From NCBI GenBank assembly GCA_035714115.1, contig DASTMO010000096.1, forward strand, positions 1 to 24,665: a DNA stretch of 24,665 bases, written 5' to 3'. The notes below the pieces were generated by a model, which saw only the letters and a program-made list of their open reading frames with translations, had not been told where the DNA came from and made no database searches. The translations under genes and the position numbers were made by a program. Shown here piece after piece: positions 1 through 8,908 of this stretch (the stretch's first letter is position 1; every line of letters begins with the position of its first letter). Source of the DNA: CAMAVH01 sp035714115. GTDB lineage: Bacteria > Pseudomonadota > Alphaproteobacteria > SMXQ01.

Positions 1-2201
1 GGGATGTTCTGCAGATTCGGATCGTTCGATGATAGGCGGCCCGTCGCAGCGCCGGTCATGCCGTAGCAAGTGTGCACGCGCCCGGTCTTGGGATGGATCT
101 GCTCGGCCAGCGCGTCCGAGTAAGTGCTCTTGAGCTTCTGAATCTGGCGCCAGTCGAGCACGCGCGCCGGCAGGTCATGACCCTGCGCCGCCAGCTCTTC
201 GAGGATGTCTGCGCCGGTCGCGTAAGCGCCGGTCTTGCCCTTCTTGCCGCCCGGCAGGCTCATCTCGTCGAACAGCACTTCGCCGAGCTGCTTGGGCGAG
301 CCGACATTGAACTCGCGCCCGGCCAGCTTGTGGATCTCGCCTTCCAGCACATGCATGCGCTTTTCGAAATCGGCCGAGAGGCCATGCAGCACGGCGCGAT
401 CGACCTTGATGCCGGCGCGCTCCATGTCGGCCAGCACGCCGATCAGCGGCCGCTCCAGGGTCTCGTAGACCGTCGTCATATGATCGCTGACCAGACGCGG
501 CTTGAGCAGCGCATGCAGGCGGAAGGTGACGTCGGCATCTTCGGCGGCGTAGCAGGTGGCCGAATCGAGCGCGACGCGGTCGAAGGTGACCTGCTTGCGG
601 CCCGAGCCGGTGACATCGGCATATTTGATCGTGTTGTGGCCGAAATGCAGTTCGGCCAAATCGTCCATGCCGTGGCCGTGCAGGCCGCCCTCGAGCACGT
701 AAGACAGCACCATGCTGTCGTCGACCGGGCCGAGCGTGATGCCGTAGCTCGTCAGCACCTGGCGATCGTATTTGATGTTGTGGCCGATCTTGAGCACGCC
801 TTCGTCTTCCAGAAGCGGCTTCAAGATGTCGAGCGCCGCCTGCAAGGCGATCTGCTTGGGGCGGCCCGTCGTCTCGCCCGGCGCGACGCCGAGATCGAGC
901 GCATCCTGCCCCGGCGCGCTCGGCGCCGTCGGATCGATATGGCCGAGCGGCAGATAGGCCGCCTCGCCCGGCGCGAGCGCCAGCGAGATACCGACCAATT
1001 CGGCCTGCATCGGATCGAGCGACGTGGTCTCGGTATCGACGGCGACGAGGCCGGTATCGCGCGCCTTGGCGACCCAGAGGCGCAGCGCATCGATGTCCTG
1101 AATGCAGCTATAGCTTTTCGAATCGGGCAGCTTGGTCAGGCTTTCCAGCAAGGCAGCTTGCTGCTCGCCGAGCACGACTGGCGTCGAGTTCTCCTTGCCG
1201 GGCCGCGCCACGCCAATTTTGGGCGGCGCGAAACCGTCGGGCAGCTCCTTCGCCGGCGCGGCCGGCGCATCGAGATCCAACTCGCTGACTTTCACGCCGC
1301 GCGCGGCGAGATCGCTGCCGACGCGCGCCAGCAGACGGTTGAACTCCTGCGCCTTGAGAAAGCCCAGCAACTTGCCCGGATCGGGCGCCTGTACGGCGAA
1401 GTCGGTGTAAAGCTCGGTGACCGGCACCTTGTCTTCGAGGCGCACCAGATCGCGCGACATGCGCGCCTTGTCGGCATTGTTGACGAGATTCTCGCGGCGC
1501 TTGGGCTGCTTGATCTCGCCAGCGCGGGCGAGCAGCGTGTCGAGATCGCCATAGGTGTTGATCAGCTCGGCAGCGGTCTTGTAGCCGATGCCGGGCACGC
1601 CCGGCACGTTGTCGACCGCGTCGCCGGCCAGCGCCAGCACGTCCTGCACTTTGTCCGGCGTGACGCCGAATTTCTCGAACACTTCCGGCGCGGCGATGCG
1701 CTTCTGCTTCATCGGATCGAGCATCGTCACCTTGTCGGAGACGAGCTGCATCAGATCCTTGTCCGACGACACCACTGTGACTTCGTCGCCGTTGGCCACC
1801 GCCGCCTTGGCGTAGGTGGCGATCAGATCGTCGGCCTCGTAGCCTTCCATCTCGATGCAGGCGACGTTGAAGGCGCGCGTGGCGTCGCGGATCAGCGGAA
1901 ACTGCGGGATCAGGTCGTCCGGCGCTTCGGGCCGGTTCGCCTTGTAATCGGCGTAGATGTCGTTGCGGTAGTTCTTGCGCGCCGCGTCGAATATGACCGC
2001 GATATAATCGGTTTCCAGGTCGGCGATCAGCTTCAGCAGCATCTGCGAGAAGCCGAAAACGGCGTTGACGGGCGTGCCGTCACGCCGCGTCATCGGCGGC
2101 AGGCCGTGATAGGCGCGGAAGATGTAGCCCGAGCCGTCGACGAGATAGAGATGGCGCGGACCGCCGTTCGCAGTGGCGGTGCCCTCGGGCGTCTTGGCCA
2201 T
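1..2201 (-). CDS. polA: DNA polymerase I, 3' part missing at window edge
   Basis: This is DNA polymerase I, which removes RNA primers and fills gaps in replication and repair. About 733 codons are present. The N-terminal 5'-3' nuclease opens with YLVDGSGYIFRAYHG and carries GYEADD. The 3'-5' exonuclease keeps its acidic and helper motifs: DTETTSLD with D389, HNIKYD, and YAAEDAD. Proofreading is therefore probably active, unlike in Taq. The polymerase domain is cut off just after TGRLSSNDPNLQNIP, so most of the palm and fingers lie outside the window. The ATG at 2201 shares its A with the TGA of the upstream zinc-finger gene (TGATG), which implies coupled translation. The long plus-strand open frame over this region is a composition shadow. 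Confidence 0.97.
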   Translation of the reverse strand, partial: MAKTPEGTATANGGPRHLYLVDGSGYIFRAYHGLPPMTRRDGTPVNAVFGFSQMLLKLIADLETDYIAVIFDAARKNYRNDIYADYKANRPEAPDDLIPQFPLIRDATRAFNVACIEMEGYEADDLIATYAKAAVANGDEVTVVSSDKDLMQLVSDKVTMLDPMKQKRIAAPEVFEKFGVTPDKVQDVLALAGDAVDNVPGVPGIGYKTAAELINTYGDLDTLLARAGEIKQPKRRENLVNNADKARMSRDLVRLEDKVPVTELYTDFAVQAPDPGKLLGFLKAQEFNRLLARVGSDLAARGVKVSELDLDAPAAPAKELPDGFAPPKIGVARPGKENSTPVVLGEQQAALLESLTKLPDSKSYSCIQDIDALRLWVAKARDTGLVAVDTETTSLDPMQAELVGISLALAPGEAAYLPLGHIDPTAPSAPGQDALDLGVAPGETTGRPKQIALQAALDILKPLLEDEGVLKIGHNIKYDRQVLTSYGITLGPVDDSMVLSYVLEGGLHGHGMDDLAELHFGHNTIKYADVTGSGRKQVTFDRVALDSATCYAAEDADVTFRLHALLKPRLVSDHMTTVYETLERPLIGVLADMERAGIKVDRAVLHGLSADFEKRMHVLEGEIHKLAGREFNVGSPKQLGEVLFDEMSLPGGKKGKTGAYATGADILEELAAQGHDLPARVLDWRQIQKLKSTYSDALAEQIHPKTGRVHTCYGMTGAATGRLSSNDPNLQNI

Positions 2202-2401
2202 CAGTGCGTGTGCGCTTTCGCGCCGGCCTTGAGCACATACTTGCGGTCGCAGTAGGGACACTCGACCTCGCCCTTGCCTTCCAGGCTGAGGTAGACGCGA
2301 GGATGGCCGAGCGGGCCGCCGTCGCAGGCGACCTGCGCCGTCTCGACGGTGATGGTTTCGGGCGGGGTCAGCGGATTGGACGCGGCCATGATCTCTGCCA
2401 T
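2201..2401 (-). CDS. small CHCC-type zinc-finger domain protein
   Basis: This is a small protein of 66 aa from ATG 2401, or 62 aa from ATG 2389. It carries the conserved C-x8-H-x14-C-x2-C ligand set (ACDGGPLGHPRVYL, then ECPYCDRKYVLK) and a His-rich tail AHTH. The family is related to the zinc-binding C-terminal domain of mitochondrial complex I subunit NDUFS6, and short free-standing members are common in alphaproteobacteria. Their exact role is not settled. The start is uncertain: 2389 has a weak GAG-like site and 2401 has none. The stop overlaps the polA ATG by one base, so the two genes are co-transcribed. The open frame extends upstream to 2545, but that part does not resemble the family. 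Confidence 0.85.
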   Translation of the reverse strand: MAEIMAASNPLTPPETITVETAQVACDGGPLGHPRVYLSLEGKGEVECPYCDRKYVLKAGAKAHTH

Positions 2402-2479
2402 GCAATTGAGGGGAAAGGCCTTGCGCGGGGCGCGAGCGGCGTTTGACGGGCCGCGCCGCGAGGGCCAAAATGACGCCAC

Positions 2480-2509
2480 ATCATACCCCTCAGGCCCGCA
2501 TCCCCTCAA
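2480..2509 (-). promoter_or_regulatory. putative sigma70 promoter for zinc finger-polA
   Basis: On the minus strand TTGAGG (2509-2504) and TATGAT (2485-2480) are separated by 18 bases. The -10 matches 5 of 6 positions and the -35 matches 4 of 6. Transcription would start near 2473, about 70-85 bases before the zinc-finger start codon, within the divergent intergenic region shared with the ABC ATPase gene. Confidence 0.45.
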
Positions 2510-2525
2510 CCTTTCTGGCTCCCTC

Positions 2526-3521
2526 ATGTCCGCCGCGCCTCTCACCGATTACGGCCCCGATTACGCTGTCGAAATCTCCGGCCTGACCAAGATTTATCGG
2601 GCGGGCAAGACAACCCCGGCCAAAACCGCCCTGCGCGGCATCGACCTGAAAATCCCGCGCGGTTCCTTCTTCGGGCTTTTGGGCCCGAACGGTGCCGGCA
2701 AGTCGACGACCATCAACATTCTTGCCGGCCTGGTGAACAAGACCTCCGGCAGCGTGCGCATCTGCGGCCACGACATCGAGCGCGACATGCGCGCTGCGCG
2801 GCTTTCGATCGGCGTGGTGCCGCAGGAACTGAACATCGACCCCTTCTTCACGCCGCGCGCGCTGTTGAACCTGCAGTCGGGCTTCTACGGCGTGCCTGCC
2901 GATGAGCGCCGCACCGACGAGATTCTCGCTGCCGTCGGCCTCACCGAACAGGCCGAGGCCTATGCCCGCACCCTGTCGGGCGGCATGCGCCGGCGCATGC
3001 TGATCGGCAAGGCGATGCTGCATTCGCCGCCGGTGCTGGTGCTCGACGAGCCGACCGCCGGCGTCGACGTGGAGCTGCGCCAGAATCTCTGGACTTACAT
3101 GAAAGAGATGAACGAGCGCGGCGTGACGATCCTGCTGACCACGCATTATCTCGAAGAAGCCGAGAAGTTGTGCGACCAGATCGCCATCATCGACAAGGGC
3201 GAAGTGGTCGCCTGCGATTCGACCAGCGCGCTCCTCCATCGCCTCGACCGCAAGGAGCTGATCGTCACCGTCGCCGACGATCTGACGCGCGTGCCGGCCG
3301 GGGTCGAGCGCTTCGCCGTCGAGCTCTTGCCGCCGCGCCAACTCGCCTTCCGCTACCAGCCCAGCCGCACCCAGATCGGCGAGATTTTTGCCGCCCTGGC
3401 CGCCGCCGGGGTGGTAATCGCCGATGTCACCACCGAAGAAAGCCGCCTGGAAGACATCTTCCTGGAGCTGACCGGCGGACGCAGAAGCGCCAGCCTGGCC
3501 GACGTCGCCGCCGCAAGTTGA
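2526..3521 (+). CDS. ABC-2-type transporter ATP-binding protein
   Basis: This is a 331-aa ATPase of an ABC exporter. It has all canonical motifs: Walker A GPNGAGKST (53-61), Q-loop Q100, signature LSGGM (150-154), Walker B VLVLDEPT (170-177) and switch H207. A roughly 90-residue C-terminal extension follows, as in the YadG/CcmA/NodI-like subfamily. These usually pair with a six-helix ABC-2 permease encoded next door, but none is present here: the next gene, 18 bases on, is a lipoprotein hydrolase. I chose ATG 2526 because the family N-terminus (YAVEISGLTKIYRAG) follows shortly after it. The frame stays open upstream to 2349 but encodes nothing recognisable there. The substrate is unknown. Confidence 0.93.
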   Translation: MSAAPLTDYGPDYAVEISGLTKIYRAGKTTPAKTALRGIDLKIPRGSFFGLLGPNGAGKSTTINILAGLVNKTSGSVRICGHDIERDMRAARLSIGVVPQELNIDPFFTPRALLNLQSGFYGVPADERRTDEILAAVGLTEQAEAYARTLSGGMRRRMLIGKAMLHSPPVLVLDEPTAGVDVELRQNLWTYMKEMNERGVTILLTTHYLEEAEKLCDQIAIIDKGEVVACDSTSALLHRLDRKELIVTVADDLTRVPAGVERFAVELLPPRQLAFRYQPSRTQIGEIFAALAAAGVVIADVTTEESRLEDIFLELTGGRRSASLADVAAAS

Positions 3522-3539
3522 CCGGAGCACGGGAATTGC

Positions 3540-4592
3540 ATGCCCGTTTCCGCCGTTAACCGCAGGATGCGAACCCTTGCCCGCTGTCTCGCCCTTGTCA
3601 CATCGCTCGCCCTGCCGCTGCTGGCCGCCTGCGCGCCGCGCTTCATTCCCATGGGGCCGCCGGTGACGGCTCCTCATATCGACATGACCTCGGCCGCTGG
3701 CCACCAAGGTTTCGGCGAGATGACCATGGCCGACGGCACGCAATTGTCGCTGCGCAGCTGGCTGCCGAAAGATCAGCCGAAAGCGGTGATCGTCGCGCTG
3801 CACGGCTTCAACGATTATTCCAATGCCTTCGATATGCCGGGCGCCTATTGGGCCGAGCGCGGCGTCGCGACCTACGCCTACGACCAGCGCGGCTTCGGCC
3901 GCGCGCCCGACGCCGGACGCTGGGCCGACACGGCGACCTACATCGACGATCTGCGCAGCGCCGCGAAGCTGCTGCGCGCGCGCCATCCCGGCCTGCCGCT
4001 TTTCGTGCTCGGCGAAAGCATGGGCGGCGCCATCACCATGATGGCGATGACCGACGCCGCGCCGCCCGATGTCGACGGCGTCATTCTCGTCGCGCCCGCC
4101 GTGTGGGACCGCAGCCACATGCCGTTCTATCAGACCTGGGCGCTCTGGATCGCCAGCAACACCGTGCCGTGGATGGCACTGTCGGCCAAAGGGCTCGACA
4201 TCATGCCGTCCGACAACATCGACATGCTGCGCAAGCTGTCGGCCGACCCGCTGGTCATCAAATCGACGCGCGTCGACGCCATTCGCGGCCTCGTCGATCT
4301 GATGGACGATGCTTTCGAAGCCGCGCCCAAGCTGGCAGCGCGCACGCTGATGCTGTACGGCTCACGCGACGAAGTGGTGCCCGAGGCGCCGTCGCTTGAC
4401 GTCATGTCGCGCCTGCCGCGCGATGGCAAACATCAGTTCGCGCTCTATGGCCGGGGCTTTCACATGCTGCTGCGCGACCTGCAGGCGCAGTTCGTGTGGG
4501 ACGACGTGCTGGCCTGGATCGCGACCCCAGCAGGCAAACTGCCGTCCGGCGCGGACGCCGCCGCCGACGCCCGGGTTCGCGGCCCGGCGTAA
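3540..4592 (+). CDS. lipoprotein alpha/beta hydrolase (lysophospholipase/monoacylglycerol lipase-like)
   Basis: This is a 350-aa serine hydrolase of the PldB/Hydrolase_4 type. The N-terminus is a lipoprotein signal with lipobox LLAAC, giving C31 as the acylated residue, so the enzyme should be membrane-anchored on the periplasmic side. HGF (88-90) forms the oxyanion region. The nucleophile elbow is GESMGG with S160, and the probable triad partners are D277 (YGSRDEVVP) and H308 (GFHML). The family hydrolyses lysophospholipids, monoacylglycerols or related esters; the actual substrate is not visible. It lies 18 bases after the ABC ATPase and is probably co-transcribed, suggesting a link between lipid export and envelope lipid turnover. 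Confidence 0.88.
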   Translation: MPVSAVNRRMRTLARCLALVTSLALPLLAACAPRFIPMGPPVTAPHIDMTSAAGHQGFGEMTMADGTQLSLRSWLPKDQPKAVIVALHGFNDYSNAFDMPGAYWAERGVATYAYDQRGFGRAPDAGRWADTATYIDDLRSAAKLLRARHPGLPLFVLGESMGGAITMMAMTDAAPPDVDGVILVAPAVWDRSHMPFYQTWALWIASNTVPWMALSAKGLDIMPSDNIDMLRKLSADPLVIKSTRVDAIRGLVDLMDDAFEAAPKLAARTLMLYGSRDEVVPEAPSLDVMSRLPRDGKHQFALYGRGFHMLLRDLQAQFVWDDVLAWIATPAGKLPSGADAAADARVRGPA

Positions 4593-4620
4593 ATCGCGCT
4601 GCCTATCGACGCGGCAGGAG

Positions 4621-4646
4621 GGAACTCCGCTCATTTGTGCGGCGTT
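4621..4646 (+). promoter_or_regulatory. putative EcfG-type (general stress) promoter upstream of tctC
   Basis: GGAAC (4621-4625) is followed after exactly 17 bases by CGTT (4643-4646). This matches the alphaproteobacterial sigma-EcfG consensus GGAAC-N16/17-CGTT at all nine positions. It lies 28 bases after the hydrolase stop codon. The predicted start near 4653 leaves a 5' leader of about 130 bases before tctC. The match is direct; function is inferred. Confidence 0.45.
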
Positions 4647-4783
4647 CGCTAAAGACCGCCTTCTGTTGCGGCGCAGCATAATGCTTCGGTTACCTCGCCG
4701 ACACTTGCCGCCCGTGATCACGCCGATCTAGGCTCGGAAACTATTCCTCGCTCCCCCCGCGCATCCTTTACGGAGACACGCAG

Positions 4784-5767
4784 ATGACAATCTCCTTCAC
4801 CCGCCGCGCCGCTTTGGTGGGCATGACCGCCGCGCTCGCGCTCGGCGTCTCGCTCGGCGCCGCCGAGGCGCAGAACATTCAGCAGCTCAAGATCATGGCG
4901 CCCGCCGCGCCGGGCGGCGGCTGGGACTCGACCGCTCGCCAGATGCAGTCGGCCATCACCCAGGCCGGCATCGTCAAGAACGTGCAGGTCGCCAACGTGA
5001 CCGGCGCGGGCGGCACAATTGGCTTGGCTTCGCTGGTCAACAACATGAAGGGCGACGGCAGCCAGCTGATGGTCAACGGCCTCGTCATGGTCGGCGCCAT
5101 CCTGACCAACAAGTCGGCGGTCACGCTGCAGCAGACCACGCCGATCGCGCGCCTGACCGGCGAGTATGAAGTCGTCGTCGTGCCGGCGGCCTCGCCGATC
5201 AAGACGATGAAAGAGCTCGCCGAGAAGATCAAAGCGAACCCCGGCGCGGTCGCCATCGCCGGCGGCTCGGCCGGCGGCACCGACCACATCCTGGCCGGCT
5301 TGATCGCCAAGGATGTCGGCGCCGATCCGTCGAAGATCAACTACGTGCCCTTCTCGGGCGGCGGCGAAGCCCTCGCCGCGATCATGGGCAACCATGTCGC
5401 CGCCGGCATTTCCGGCTATGGCGAATTCGTCGGTCCGATCAAGGCCGGCCGCCTGCGCGCCCTCGCCGTCTCGGGCGACAAACGCCTCGCCGGCCTGCCG
5501 GACGTCCCGACCCTGAAAGAAAGTGGCGTTAACGTCGAGCTCGCCAACTGGCGCTCGGTCGTCGCCCCTCCGGGCCTGAGCAAGGAACAGACCGCCGCGT
5601 TGCTCGACGTCGTCGACAAGATGGTGAAGAGCCCGCAGTGGAAGGCGACCCTCGAGAAGAACGACTGGGTCGATCTCTACATGCCGGGCGACCAGTTCGC
5701 TTCCTTCATGAAGGCGGAAGACGAGCGCATCACCGGCATTCTCAAGACCATCGGCCTGGCGAAGTAA
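4784..5767 (+). CDS. tctC: tripartite tricarboxylate transporter substrate-binding protein TctC (copy 1)
   Basis: This is a 327-aa periplasmic solute receptor of the TTT (TctABC) family. The N-terminus has a cleavable signal with an Arg pair (TRRAALVGM), a hydrophobic core, and a likely cut after AEA (29/30); a Tat route is possible but not certain. Family signatures are APAAPGGGWDSTARQ, NVTGAGGTIGLA and the ligand-loop motif AGGSAGGTDHI. A good ribosome site, GGAG, lies 8 bases before the ATG. tctB and tctA follow, so this is the receptor of a complete transporter. The ligand is typically a di- or tricarboxylate, but specificity in this family cannot be read from sequence. Confidence 0.93.
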   Translation: MTISFTRRAALVGMTAALALGVSLGAAEAQNIQQLKIMAPAAPGGGWDSTARQMQSAITQAGIVKNVQVANVTGAGGTIGLASLVNNMKGDGSQLMVNGLVMVGAILTNKSAVTLQQTTPIARLTGEYEVVVVPAASPIKTMKELAEKIKANPGAVAIAGGSAGGTDHILAGLIAKDVGADPSKINYVPFSGGGEALAAIMGNHVAAGISGYGEFVGPIKAGRLRALAVSGDKRLAGLPDVPTLKESGVNVELANWRSVVAPPGLSKEQTAALLDVVDKMVKSPQWKATLEKNDWVDLYMPGDQFASFMKAEDERITGILKTIGLAK

Positions 5768-5792
5768 GCCCGCGCCGCATCGCCTATCGAGA

Positions 5793-5815
5793 GGGGATCG
5801 GCCGCGCCGGTCCCC
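5793..5815 (+). terminator. intercistronic hairpin/attenuator between tctC and tctB
   Basis: The arms GGGGATCGG (5793-5801) and CCGGTCCCC (5807-5815) pair over 9 bp with one T-G wobble, around loop CCGCG. Two more weak pairs extend the stem outward. A pyrimidine/T-rich run (TTTCCCTTTTCC) follows. It can act as a partial terminator, or as a 3' stabilising stem for tctC mRNA. That fits a receptor needed in excess over its membrane partners. Confidence 0.6.
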
Positions 5816-5844
5816 TTTCCCTTTTCCAGCACAGGTCGTCGTTC

Positions 5845-6357
5845 ATGTCTGACAGCCCCTCACTCGAAGGCCGTACGCGCCACAGTTTCTGGCGCGGCGA
5901 AATCCTGCTCTCGCTCGGCGTCATCGCCCTCGGCATTTTCTACGTCATCGGCACGATCGCGATCCCGACATCGAGCAGCGGCTATTCGCGCGTCAGTCCC
6001 GCCGACTTCCCCTGGGGCATCTCCATCGCGCTGATCGTGATCGGCGTCTTCCTGCTGCGCGAGGCGCTGTCGGGAAAATGGGTCGGCGAAGGCGCGCTCG
6101 CCGATGCGCCGGCCTTTACCATCGTGCCGTTCCTCTGGATCAGCGTCGGCCTGATCCTGCAGATCATCCTGATGGAGCGCGCCGGTTTCGTCATCGCCGC
6201 CACCGCGCTGTTCGCCTGCACCGCCTACGGCTTCGGCGCACGCAACTGGCTGTTCGTGCTACTCATCGGCCTGGTGATCTGCTTGGCCACCTATCTCGGC
6301 TTCAGCTACGGCCTCGACGTCGGCTTGCCCGGCGGCGTGCTGGAAGGAGTGATCTGA
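5845..6357 (+). CDS. tctB: tripartite tricarboxylate transporter small membrane subunit TctB
   Basis: This is a 170-aa protein with about four hydrophobic segments, the size and layout of TctB (roughly residues 19-40, 52-70, 85-105 and 115-150). The SPADFPWGIS stretch resembles the conserved region between the first two helices of the family. TctB is the poorly conserved small integral membrane subunit of the TctABC secondary transporter. The ATG at 5845 is favoured because the open frame upstream (from 5638) overlaps the end of tctC and encodes shadow sequence. It is separated from tctC by 77 bases containing a strong hairpin. Its stop lies one base before the tctA start codon. Confidence 0.87.
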   Translation: MSDSPSLEGRTRHSFWRGEILLSLGVIALGIFYVIGTIAIPTSSSGYSRVSPADFPWGISIALIVIGVFLLREALSGKWVGEGALADAPAFTIVPFLWISVGLILQIILMERAGFVIAATALFACTAYGFGARNWLFVLLIGLVICLATYLGFSYGLDVGLPGGVLEGVI

Positions 6358-6358
6358 C

Positions 6359-7846
<1,488 letters not shown>

Positions 7847-7945
7847 GCCGCATGTATAGGTGGCGCGCCCCGTGAGCCAAGGCGGCTGACAGGGCCGCCG
7901 CCGCGGCCTAAGCTTTCCCTCAAGATCGCGGATCGGGGGAAACGC

Positions 7946-8908
7946 ATGATCAGACTCGCCATTATCGCCATCGCCGCCGCGCTGTCCGTCGCGCTCAAAG
8001 CGCCGGCCGGCCAGGCCGCCATCACCGATCTGGAGATCGTCGTGCCGGCCGCGCCGGGCGGCGGCTACGACATCACCGCGCGCGCCATGCAGAGCGCGCT
8101 GACCGGCGCCAAGCTGGTGCCCAACGTCACCATCAGCTACGAACCGGGGCGCGGCGGCGTGCTCGCGCTCGACAAGCTCGGCAACGAATGGCGCGCCGAC
8201 GAAAGCATCGTCATGACCACGGGCTTCGTCATGTTGGGCGCGATCTCGGCGGCGCGCGCCGGCAAGCTGCTCGATCCGGTCACGCCGATCGCCTTGCTCG
8301 CCGACGAGCCGGAAGTGATCGTCGTGCCAAAGGACTCGCGCTACAAGACGCTGCTCGAATTGCTCGCCGCGGTGCGGGCCACGCCGGGCGCAGTGGCTTT
8401 CGCCGGCGGCTCATCGGGCGGCATCGACCATATCCTGATCGGCCTGATCGGCGCGCAGATCGAAGTGTCGCCGGCGCTGATGCCTTATCTGCCCCATGCC
8501 GGCGGCGGCGATTCGCTGGTGACGCTGCTGCGCGGCCAGGCGACGGCGGCGGTCGGCGGGGTCAGCGAATTTCTCATTCCCTTGCGCGACGGCCGGCTGC
8601 GCGCGCTCGCCGTCAGCAGCCGCACCCGCGTCGCCACGGTGGACGCGCCGACGATGGCCCAGGCTGGCATCAATCTCAGCCTGCTCAATTGGCGCGGCCT
8701 GATCGCGCCGCCCGATGTCGGCCGCGCCCATCAGCGCGAATTGTCGCAATTGATCGGGCGCATGGTGAAGACGCCGCAATGGCAGGCCAGCCTCAAGCAA
8801 TATGGCTGGACCGACCAGTTCCTGCCCGACGAGCGCTTCGGCGATTACATGGGCGGCGAGCGCAAGAAGATCGACGCCGCCGTGCAGGCGCTGCGGCTCG
8901 GGCCTTAG
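7946..8908 (+). CDS. TctC-family substrate-binding protein (copy 2)
   Basis: This 320-aa TctC homologue has a Sec signal peptide (hydrophobic residues 3-17, likely cut after GQA near residue 24). It is clearly closest to copy 1 of this window: VPAAPGGGYDITARAMQSAL versus APAAPGGGWDSTARQMQSAI, and AGGSSGGIDHI versus AGGSAGGTDHI. It starts 99 bases after tctA, with ribosome site GGGGGA. It may be a second receptor for the same permease with a different or overlapping ligand. Its TAG stop overlaps the TAA stop of the convergent gene (8905-8908), so no terminator can stand between them. Confidence 0.9.
   Translation: MIRLAIIAIAAALSVALKAPAGQAAITDLEIVVPAAPGGGYDITARAMQSALTGAKLVPNVTISYEPGRGGVLALDKLGNEWRADESIVMTTGFVMLGAISAARAGKLLDPVTPIALLADEPEVIVVPKDSRYKTLLELLAAVRATPGAVAFAGGSSGGIDHILIGLIGAQIEVSPALMPYLPHAGGGDSLVTLLRGQATAAVGGVSEFLIPLRDGRLRALAVSSRTRVATVDAPTMAQAGINLSLLNWRGLIAPPDVGRAHQRELSQLIGRMVKTPQWQASLKQYGWTDQFLPDERFGDYMGGERKKIDAAVQALRLGP

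Noticed and set aside
72..2255. 727-codon open frame on the plus strand
   Set aside because: It lies antisense to polA, whose translation shows all nuclease motifs. The frame is Arg/Ala/His/Asp-rich shadow sequence typical of high-GC third-position bias.
2490..4118. 542-codon minus-strand open frame across two genes
   Set aside because: It covers the ABC ATPase and the hydrolase, both motif-complete on the plus strand. No domain is visible in the antisense frame.
4681..4731. possible 16-aa leader peptide in the tctC 5' leader
   Set aside because: The ATG has no ribosome site, no run of regulatory codons, and no alternative hairpins around it.
7881..7899. 6-bp inverted repeat GGCGGC/GCCGCC after tctA
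   Set aside because: It is short, has a 7-base loop and no T-run. Such repeats are expected by chance at this GC content.
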